The notes below the pieces were generated by a model. The model worked only from the letters and a program-made list of their open reading frames with translations. It had not been told where the DNA came from and ran no database searches. The position numbers and the translations under genes are program-made. Below, in pieces: positions 55,839 through 64,000 of a stretch of DNA of 64,000 nt (position 1 is the first letter of the stretch; every line of letters starts with the position of its first letter). The stretch is from Eutreptiella sp. 'Long Island Sound 2002' (Eukaryota > Euglenozoa > Euglenophyceae > Eutreptiales > Eutreptiaceae): positions 4,281,789 through 4,345,788 of the forward strand of contig OZ038382.1 of the NCBI GenBank assembly GCA_964036045.1, given 5' to 3'.

Positions 55839-57518
55839 TGGTGACCTGGCACCAGTCTAAAAACCCTCAGGATGGTAGCTGTGGGACGGATTGCCCACAC
55901 GCACTGCCACGCTCGAAGTCAGTCGTGATACGTCTCGATTTCTCGTGCGTCTTCCCTGTGTCAGGCCGGGCCCACCCCGCCCGCCAACCGTCCAGGACCC
56001 CTCCCTGGGCCAGACATGCAGTCCTGTGGGGGACAGATGCACATACGTGGCCTCCCCCCGACCGCCAGACGCCAACGTGGCGCCTGCCCCGACAGCTCTG
56101 CGCCGACATGGCGCGGGCTCAATGGCAGGGCACCATCGTGGCGCCGCGAACGTACCCGTGCGCCGTCGTGGCGCGGCCTTCTGGGCAGAGCGCCGTCGTG
56201 GCGCGGCCTTCTTGGCAGAGCGCCGCCGTGGCGCCGCCCAAACAGTCCGTGGCAAGATCTTCGGGGCAGAGCGCCATCGTGGCACTGCCCAGCCGTGACG
56301 CCAGTCCAGTGGCGAAGCGCCATCGTGGTGCCGCCAGCGTGCACGTGCGCCATCGTGGCGCGGCTGACGCACAGGTATGCCATTGCTGTGCCTCCTCCAG
56401 GGCCATGCGACACCAGCACAGTCGCAGAGCACCACCGTGGTGCCGCCAACGCCCGGGTACGCCGTCGCGGCGCCGACTGAACGCCCGTGCGTTGTCGTGG
56501 CGCCGGCTCAGTGGCAGAGCACAATCGTTGTGCCGCCAACACGCACGTGCGCCGTCGTGGCGCGGTTTCCGGTGCAGAGCGCCACCGTGGCGCCGCCCAG
56601 ACCCGTGGAACGTTTGCGCCAGCCTTGCCATGGTGTTTCCTCCAGGCCAATATTCGAGGCACCATTGTTGGGTCTGCACCTGGCGCTCCGCTAACCGTGA
56701 CACCTCGTGCAGGGGTGCTTTGTCGTCGGCGGTGCTCACCGCCTCGCGTGACTTCGGCGGTCCTCACCGCCTCGCCCAGCCACCAGGCGCAATGGCAGGA
56801 CACCGTCGTGGTGCCTTCGCCGTAGACGTACGCCGTCGTGGCGCGACCTCCAGGGCAGAGCACCACAGAAGCACCGCCCCAACAGCCAAGCACCAATGTG
56901 CCGCGACAACGATGGCGGAGCACCACCGTGGTGCCGCCAACTCACCAGTGCGTCGCCACAGCACGACCTCCGGGGCAGTGCGCCACCATGGTGGCGCCCA
57001 GACAACCGTGCGCCAACAAGGCGCTGACGCACGTCCCGCACCCACAGAACCCGGGGGTACCCAGGCCACCGGCGGTGCGCGTGATCGTGTAACGTGACCG
57101 TACTCGCGCCGCCGGCGGTACTCAGCCCGCCGGCAGTGCGCACAGTCGTGCTGGGCCGCGTTCTATTTAGCCCGGCGACGTTTTCAAGTCGGGGGTGATG
57201 CCCCGGGAGACCCACACCTTCCGTGCCCGTTGATCCTGGGACATCTCCTCGGGTGTTATCCAGGACAGTTCGGAGCGGTCGGTGGCCGGGACCGGAGAGC
57301 AGATCGGACCGTAGCGTGGTCGTACACCGGCGCTTAGACCCAGACGGCCTGCTGGGAGGGGCGTTCTCAGGTGTGCGGCGAGATTCGTCTTACTCTAGCG
57401 GAGGTAAGACGGAGGACTCCCTCGGCAGAGCCTGCGTGGGGCCCCCGGGGGACGACGCCAAGGCTCACCGTACGTGGGACCGCGGCAGGCGCTCCTCCTC
57501 CTCCTCCTCCTCCTCCTC
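55839..57518 (+). mobile_element. Non-autonomous LINE-derived element with hairpin array
   Basis: 1680 bp, starting TGGTGACCTGG exactly like the LINE and ending in the same (CTC)n. The first ~75 bp and last ~384 bp match the LINE; the middle does not. It lies in the satellite in the same orientation. It encodes nothing I recognise, so it must borrow the LINE proteins. The interior (56100-57025) is an array of 30-bp hairpin units. An ~35-bp stretch near 56695 (GTGACACCTCGTGCAGGGGT) resembles 45241-45262 of the LINE leader, hinting at descent from it. Confidence 0.88.
56070..57025 (+). repeat. Array of 30-bp units, each a GCRCC-N5-GGYGC hairpin
   Basis: Hairpin cores lie at exact 30-bp steps in three phase blocks: 56100-56250, 56317-56609 (partly offset) and 56800-57010. 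Core variants include GCGCCGTCGTGGCGC, GCACCACCGTGGTGC, GCACAATCGTTGTGC and GCGCCACCATGGTGGCGC. Both sides change together in several units. About 25 units are recognisable. All reading frames stay open because 30 is a multiple of 3, giving a repeated decapeptide that I consider incidental. Confidence 0.85.
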
Positions 57519-58438
57519 ACCCACTCACCCACTCACCCACTCACCCACTCACCCACTCACCCACTCACCCACTCACCCACTCACCCACTCGTCCACTCAC
57601 CCACTCACCCACTCACCCACTCACCCACTCACCCACTCACCCACTCACCCACTCACCCACTCACCCACTCACCCACTCACCCACTCACCCACTCACCCTC
57701 ACACCCACTCACCCACTCACCCACTCACCCACTCACCCGCTCACACACTCACCCACTCACCCACTCACCCACTCACCCACTCACCCACTCACCCACTCAC
57801 CCACTCACCCACTCACCCACTCACCCACTTACCCACTCACCCACTCACCCACTCACCCACTCACCCACTCACCCACTCACCCACTCACCCACTCACCCAC
57901 TCACCCACTCACCCACTCACCCACTCACCCACTCACCCACTCACCCACTCACCCACTCACCCACTCACCCACTCACCCACTCACCCACTCACCCACTCAC
58001 CCACTCACCCACTCACCCACTCGTCCACTCACCCACTCACCCACTCACCCACTCACCCACTCACCCACTCACCCACTCACCCACTCACCCACTCACCCAC
58101 TCACCCACTCACCCACTCACCCACTCACCCTCACACCCACTCACCCACTCACCCACTCACCCACTCACCCGCTCACACACTCACCCACTCACCCACTCAC
58201 CCACTCACCCACTCACCCACTCACCCACTCACCCACTCACCCACTCACCCACTCACCCACTTACCCACTCACCCACTCAGCCACTCACCCACTCACCCAC
58301 TCACCCAGTCACCCACTCACCCACTCACCCACTCACCCACTCACCCACTCACCCACTCACCCACTCACCCACTCACCCACTCACCCACCCACCCACTCGC
58401 CCACTCGCCCACTCACCCACTCACCCATTCACCCACTC
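57519..58438. repeat. (ACTCACCC)n satellite, block 3
   Basis: 0.92 kb. A ~430-bp internal duplication is visible: CTCGTCCACTC at about 57588 and 58020 and ACCCTCACACCC at about 57696 and 58128, offset 432. It ends in three ATGTC units at 58439-58455. Confidence 0.97.
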
Positions 58439-59000
58439 ATGTCATGTCATGTCATGGAGCGCTAGAGCCATCGTCCGCTGGCCCGCCCAGTGGGCGTCCA
58501 TCGGCAGAACGTCTAGCCGTTACACACACACGCACTCCGATGGAATGGGCCCCAGGTGAGGGGGGGCCGAGAGCACCATGCATGGCGCGAAGAAGAGAGG
58601 CGCCCGGACCAAGCAAGGTCCACCACGGGCAGGCGAGCGGACGCTCAGAAACACCAGTCCCGCCGACAGGCCCCGGCTATCTGGGAACTGGTGGGTCTCA
58701 CCTTTGATGGAATGGGCCCCAGGTGAGGGGGGGCCGAGAGTACCATGCATGGCGCGAAGAAGAGAGGCGCCCGGACCAAGCAAGGTCCACCACGGGCAGG
58801 CGAGCGGACGCTCAGAAACACCAGTCCTGCCGACAGGCCCCGGCTTTCTGGGAACTGGTGGGTCTCACCTTAGACGGTCGACGCGCGCACTCGAGGCACA
58901 CTTGGTGAGGCAGTGGTGCGTCTGCCCCTCACAGGCTGAACCGCTGACCCCGGGGGGCGCCCGGGGTGGGTGGCGGCGTCGTCGGCCGGCCTGACTTGGC
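58439..59000. mobile_element. 562-bp insert of unknown type in the satellite
   Basis: It starts with a short ATGTC repeat and ends CTGACTTGG before the satellite resumes. A 167-bp tandem duplication fills the middle (about 58539-58705 and 58706-58872, very few differences), each unit beginning GATGGAATGGGCCCCAGG. It shares no end sequences with the LINE and has no CTC tail, so I do not place it in that family. It could be a different insertion or captured host DNA. Confidence 0.5.
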
Positions 59001-60633
59001 CACTCACCCACTCACCCACTCACCCGCTCACCCACTCACCCACTCACCCACTCACCCACTCACCCGCTCACACACTCACCCACTCACCCACTCACCCACT
59101 CACCCACTCACCCACTCACCCACTCACCCACTCACCCACTCACCCACTCACCCACTCACCCACTCACCCACTCACCCACTCACCCACTCACCCACTCACC
59201 CACTCACCAACTCACCCACTCACCCACTCACCCACTCACCCACTCGGTCACTCACCCACTCACCCACTCACCCACTCACCCACTCACCCACTCACCCACA
59301 CACCCACTCACCCACTCACCCACTCACCCACTCACCCACTCACCCACACATCCACTCAGCCACTCACCCACTCACCCACTCACCCACTCACCCACTCACC
59401 CACCAACCCACCCACCCACTCAGCCACTCACCCACTCACCCACTCATCCACTCACCCACTCACCCACTCACCCACTCACCCACTCACCCACTCACCCACT
59501 CACCCACTCACCCACTCACCCACTCGCCCACTCACCCACTCACCCACTCAACCACTCACCAACTCACCCACTCACCCACTCACCCACTCACCCACTCACC
59601 CACTCACCCATTCACCCACTCACCCACACACCCACTCACCCACTCACCCACTCACCCACTCACCCACTCACCCACTCACCCACTCAACCACTCACCCACT
59701 CACCCACTCACCCACTCACCCACTCGCCCACTCACCCACTCACCCACTCACCCACTCACCCACTCACCCACTCACCCACTCACCCACTCACCCACTCACC
59801 CACTCACCCACTCACCCACTCACCCACTCACCCACTCACCCACTCACCCACTCACCCACTCACCCACTCACCCACTCACCCACTCACCCACTCACCCACT
59901 CACCCACTCACCCACTCACCCACTCGCCCACTCACCCACTCAGCCACTCACCCACTCACCCACTCACCCACTCACCCACTCGCCCACTCACCCACTCACC
60001 CACTCACCCACTCACCCACTCACCCACTCACCCACTCACCCACTCACCCACTCACCCACTCACCCACTCACCCACTCACCCACTCACCCACTCACCCACT
60101 CACCCACTCACCCACTCACCACCTCACCCACTCACCCACTCACCCACTCACCCACTCACCCACTCGCCCACTCACCCACTCACCCACTCACCCACTCACC
60201 CACTCACCCACTCACCCACTCGCCCACTCACCCACTCACCCACTCACCCACTCACCCACTCGCCCACTCGCCCACTCACCCACTCACCCACTCACCCACT
60301 CACCCACTCACCCACTCACCCACTCACCCACTCACCCACACATCCACTCACCCACTCACCCACTCACCCACTCACCCACTCACCCACTCACCCACACACC
60401 CACACACTCACTCACCCACTCACCCACTCACCCACTCACCCACTCACCCACTCACCCACTCACCCACTCACCCACACACCCACTCACCCACTCACCCACT
60501 CACCCACTCACCCACTCACCCACTCACCCACTCACCCACTCACCCACTCACCCACTCACCCACTCACCCACTCACCCACTCACCCACTCACCCACTCACC
60601 CACTCACCCACTCACCCACTCACCCACTCACGC
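59001..60633. repeat. (ACTCACCC)n satellite, block 4
   Basis: 1.6 kb. It is enriched in the variants ACACACCC, ACTCGCCC and CTCAACCA compared with other blocks, so blocks have partly separate histories. Its junction with the LINE copy reads CTCACGC-TGGTGACC. Confidence 0.97.
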
Positions 60634-63600
60634 TGGTGACCTGGCACCAGTCTAAAAACCCTCAGGATGGTAGCTGTAGGACGGATTGCCTACACGCACT
60701 ACCACGCTCGACACCAATCGTGAATCGTCGTGATAGTCGTGCCACCACGTGACTCAGCTCTGCCATCGTGGCCCCCTCTCCGCTCAACTCCACCCGTATG
60801 GTGCACTCTCTCTCTCCCTCTTCATCCCGTGTCTCCAAGGGCTGAGTGCCGCACCTCAAGTGGGTCCCTCCCCCTTGCAAGCCGTTTCCTGCTCACAGTG
60901 GGCACGTCGTTATACGTTCGGCTCTGGCAAGACGTCGACCTCGCCGTGGCAATCTTCCAGGCCGCTACGCGGGGAGCCGCGACGGGGACTGCATTCGACG
61001 TATCCGCCGCTCAAGCGTGACGCCTTGTGCAGGGGTATCATCAGTTGTCCGATTCGTCGTCCCAACGTGGGGCTCCTCGCTCCCGTGCGCCACTAGGGTT
61101 GCAGCACCACGCGCCAGCGCGGTGCTCCCCTCGCACCCCCGCCCTGTGTGTCCTGGGACCCCCGCTCACCGACCCGGTCCGCCAGGCGGCCCCATGTTAC
61201 TCCGCGCCATCGCGCCATGCTCTTTGTTTTGTCACACTATGGCCACGCTCGTGGTACCCCTTGTTTCTCTCCTGCGCGCCCCATCCGACTGGGGCTGCCT
61301 ATGATGTCAGTGCACCTCCGTTTGCCGACACCTCGATCTGCTCCCCCCCCCCAACATATTGCGGCCACAGGCCACCCGCTCTTTTCTCGCCACAGCCACC
61401 ATGTCAGACCGCTCAACACCGTCCCAGGACACCCCCTCTCCCGCCCCCGACACCGGTCGAGGCGGCGCCATTCGTCGGGGGCCGTTCCCCATGTTTCTGA
61501 TGGACATCGCCCAGTCCGACGATGCTGACCGTCTGCTGCGAGAACTGGACATGCTGAAGGATGACGCACTGGAAGCGGCAGATACGGCTATCCAGGCCAC
61601 CGACCCCGCCCTGGCTGACTTGTGTGATGCCCTGCGATGGACGGCTGCCAACGGCGACATCCAGGCTATTACAGCGGTGACAGGGGTGTGGACGCCGCGG
61701 GGGCTCCTGCTCACAGCCACCGTAACGGTCGCCGCAGGCCCGTCTGACACGAAGGTCATCGAACACGTCCCCCTGTCGCTGGTACAAGGAGGCCCACTGC
61801 TGGAGTATATCTCCAAGGACCCTGAGGCCCTCACAGCGGCTCTCGTCACGCGGTGGAGCCCAAGCCATGCCCCAACTTCGGCGTCACGCCTCCGCAACCA
61901 AGTCTTCAAGGGCCTGTACACAGCCCGCGAACAGCCACCGCCCGTCGACACTGCCGGCCCTCCGGACATCCAAAGCCAGAAGGTCTCCCACAAGATCCAC
62001 AAGCCCATCAGCCAGTTCCTTGCCCCCCACCTCAGACCGTCATGGGACCGCCTCCGCACCCGAGAGGTAGTTGCGGCCTTTTGGGCGCTACCGAACGACG
62101 TGCATGCGGTCCTGCAGGCAGCCCACATCCCGACAGCAGACCTCGTCCCGCTGAAGTTCGGGCTCCTAGCGTGGGCCTCCTCCGTCTGCCTCACAGGACA
62201 GTACACGCCAGCCCCCGTTCCCACACCCCCTGCCCTCGCCAACAAGGGCATGTGGACCCCCGAGCAGCTGCGGCCGCTGCTCGAGTGCTCGATCTTGCCG
62301 ATCCGCAGCGTGGAGCTGCTGCATCAGATCGAGCAGGCTGGCGAGCACTCCTGGGCCACAGCCCCCACTTTCGCCCTGCTGCAGGCCGGCATCGCCGACA
62401 ACGCCAACCCGCCCCCGCTCACGCCGCCCAGCCACGCACCTTTCCTCACCAAAGGGCAAGCAGCGCCCAGCCCCGCCGGCACTCTGTTCGCCACGGCGGC
62501 GTTCACCCCAGCGTCAGCCCTGTACAAGGCCCAGGGCAAGCCCACCCCCTCAGGCCCCGAACCATCGCCTTCATCACTGTTGCCCGAACAGACAAGGCTT
62601 TCTTTCAATCTCCCAGAGCCTGCCTCCCAGGTACCACCGGCTGCCGCAGACCCCACGCCTCCGGAGTCACCGGCCCCGGCCGTCGAGTCGGCCCCCCCCA
62701 GCCCCTCCCAGGTGGGGGAGCCTTTCGTCCCGGACCTGGATGTCACGGCCTACTCCACCGACTACGCTCAATTGCATGACGAGTATGAGGCCCAACGACG
62801 GGAGCTGGCCGTGGCACGGGGCGACCTGGAGTCCCTCACGCGGGATCTGGACGCGGTGCGCACCGAACGGGATAATGCCCAGCAGCAGGCCCAGCGTTGC
62901 GCCGCGGCACAGCGGCAGACCGAAGCCGTTAGGCTCAACAACTTCATCAGGTCGGTACCCCCCCTCCTGTCCATCGCCACCAGACTCCACGGCCTCCAGT
63001 CCACGCCGCCGGCATTCGCCAACGCCGTGCGCAGTACCGTTCCGGCTTCATTCGAGCTGCCCCCCCCCAGCTCTCAGCAGTTCCTGGTCCTCGTGCCGGT
63101 CATCCTCGCCGCAGCAGTTCCCACCTCGCCCCAGGCACCCAACCTCGAGGAATTGGCCGACGTCCTCCGTAGGGCTATGGCCGCGCCAGGCGCCGTGCCG
63201 GTCCCGGAGGCCCCTGCGCGTGCGCCCGAACTGTCGTTCGCAGTCCCGGACCCGATCCCTAAGCCGAGGGCGGTCTCTGCCTTTCGGGCACCGGGCGCGA
63301 CCGCCCAGCCGCCGCCGTCTCTGCCGTCGCCTGCCGATGCCGCCCTGACCGGCCTGCTGGAGTGGATCCCGGAGATCCCCAAGGGCTGTGAGGACGAGGT
63401 TGCGCACGCGCTCCACCTCCAGCTCTTCTGCCAGTACGGCGCGAAGGTCAACACCCTCCCGCAGTCGCCGATCCGGGAGCAGTGGGCCTGGGTCCACAGC
63501 CACGCGCCCAGCCTGCCCGGCATCGCGGAAGTCCTGCGCTCCTTCCTCTCCAACCCCCCTGCAGTCCAGCGGGTTTCCGCCAGCCCAGCCACCTCCCCAT

Positions 63601-64000
63601 CAGAAGCTGCAGCCGCCAACCAGGCACAGGGCGCAGCGAAAAAGAAGGGGTATACACCCCAAAAAATCGATCCGCAAGTTTACTCGAAAGCCCTGTGGGT
63701 CGGCTGGCAAGAAGTCGACGATCCGCCGTCCGGTGAAGTTGATGCAGGACTCCTCGGTGGTATCCTTCGGGATAAATTTGGTGCAGGCCTTTCCTCCATT
63801 ACTGAAGAACAATTGAACCATACATCCAAGTTCACAATCGTCGGAATCCGACCAGCAGAGTACGAGCGCGGCATGCGACTGACGAGGCAACACACGGCTC
63901 GTGGCTGGCGAGTGACGTGGGCCGAATCGAAGAAACAACCGTTCACACCCTGGGTGCCTGACCCTGACCGAGACCATCCGCCCCGGAAGACTCATCGGGG
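60634..64000 (+). mobile_element. Second LINE copy, cut by the window edge
   Basis: Colinear with 44859-48225 from the first base at an offset of 15775, with scattered single-base differences and no indel I can see. It contains the 5' untranslated region and most of ORF1. The same 5' end in both copies argues that TGGTGACC is the true element terminus and not a chance truncation. Confidence 0.95.
61401..64000 (+). CDS. LINE ORF1 protein, second copy, partial
   Basis: It starts at ATG in CCACCATGT, a better Kozak context than the first copy (CTACCATGT). The frame stays open to the window edge, about 867 codons, and matches ORF1 of the first copy with a handful of substitutions (for example Arg to Cys near 63429). 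The coiled-coil segment is present; the RS-like tail starts beyond the edge. No lesion is visible, so this may also be an intact element. Confidence 0.85.
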   Translation, partial: MSDRSTPSQDTPSPAPDTGRGGAIRRGPFPMFLMDIAQSDDADRLLRELDMLKDDALEAADTAIQATDPALADLCDALRWTAANGDIQAITAVTGVWTPRGLLLTATVTVAAGPSDTKVIEHVPLSLVQGGPLLEYISKDPEALTAALVTRWSPSHAPTSASRLRNQVFKGLYTAREQPPPVDTAGPPDIQSQKVSHKIHKPISQFLAPHLRPSWDRLRTREVVAAFWALPNDVHAVLQAAHIPTADLVPLKFGLLAWASSVCLTGQYTPAPVPTPPALANKGMWTPEQLRPLLECSILPIRSVELLHQIEQAGEHSWATAPTFALLQAGIADNANPPPLTPPSHAPFLTKGQAAPSPAGTLFATAAFTPASALYKAQGKPTPSGPEPSPSSLLPEQTRLSFNLPEPASQVPPAAADPTPPESPAPAVESAPPSPSQVGEPFVPDLDVTAYSTDYAQLHDEYEAQRRELAVARGDLESLTRDLDAVRTERDNAQQQAQRCAAAQRQTEAVRLNNFIRSVPPLLSIATRLHGLQSTPPAFANAVRSTVPASFELPPPSSQQFLVLVPVILAAAVPTSPQAPNLEELADVLRRAMAAPGAVPVPEAPARAPELSFAVPDPIPKPRAVSAFRAPGATAQPPPSLPSPADAALTGLLEWIPEIPKGCEDEVAHALHLQLFCQYGAKVNTLPQSPIREQWAWVHSHAPSLPGIAEVLRSFLSNPPAVQRVSASPATSPSEAAAANQAQGAAKKKGYTPQKIDPQVYSKALWVGWQEVDDPPSGEVDAGLLGGILRDKFGAGLSSITEEQLNHTSKFTIVGIRPAEYERGMRLTRQHTARGWRVTWAESKKQPFTPWVPDPDRDHPPRKTHR

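Noticed and set aside
56096-57097. Repeated decapeptide protein (S-G-Q-S-A-V-V-A-R-P type) from the hairpin array
   Set aside because: Three frames are open because the unit is 30 bp. No frame is preferred, and unit changes preserve base pairing more than amino acids.
55839-57518. A 5'-truncated or simply deleted LINE copy
   Set aside because: The interior is not LINE sequence joined at a deletion. It has over 1 kb of its own repeat array, with both LINE ends intact.

Overview
This 64 kb window is eukaryotic and consists almost entirely of transposable elements and satellite DNA. I recognise no single-copy host gene, rRNA gene, convincing tRNA gene or CRISPR array. Two Ty3-type LTR retrotransposon families with chromodomains, a hAT DNA transposon, an APE-type LINE whose ORF2 also has an RNase H domain, and kilobases of an 8-bp satellite point to a large repeat-rich nuclear genome. 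GC-rich, intronless ORFs and an initiator-Met-tRNA primer site fit an alga or other protist. I cannot name the organism from the sequence alone.

Layout. (1) 1-8503: Element A copy 1, a Ty3/chromovirus-like element truncated at its 5' side and scrambled by an inverted insertion (477-2038). It keeps RT, RNase H, integrase and chromodomain (with one frameshift), 2.5 kb of 3' noncoding DNA and a 3' LTR. (2) 8504-8758: a short spacer. (3) 8759-34982: Element A copy 2, with 5' LTR, primer-binding site, gag and pol. It is interrupted twice: by a 1463-bp hAT element (13163-14625, 8-bp target duplication) and by a complete 14.4 kb Element B (15994-30405, 4-bp target duplication, 1613-bp LTRs). Removing each insert plus one target duplication restores the pol frame exactly. 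(4) 34983-37620: two minisatellite fields, one with ~83-bp units and one with ~127-bp units containing three hairpins each. (5) 37621-64000: an (ACTCACCC)n satellite broken by three related insertions in one orientation: a 9.5 kb LINE (44859-54334), a 1.68 kb non-autonomous relative (55839-57518), and a second LINE that runs off the window (60634-64000). A further 562-bp insert of unknown type lies at 58439-59000.

How the parts work. Elements A and B each encode gag, protease, reverse transcriptase, RNase H, integrase and a terminal chromodomain. In both, gag and pol share a frame and are separated by one UAG, and both carry a methyltransferase-like module between protease and RT. This module is intact-looking in A and has lost its catalytic tetrapeptide in B. 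The LINE appears to target the satellite in a fixed orientation, and its (CTC)n 3' end matches the target. The 1.68 kb element shares only the LINE's first ~75 bp and last ~380 bp. Its middle is an array of 30-bp units, each a small hairpin with apparently compensatory base changes. I consider this non-autonomous element and its hairpin array the most novel object in the window.
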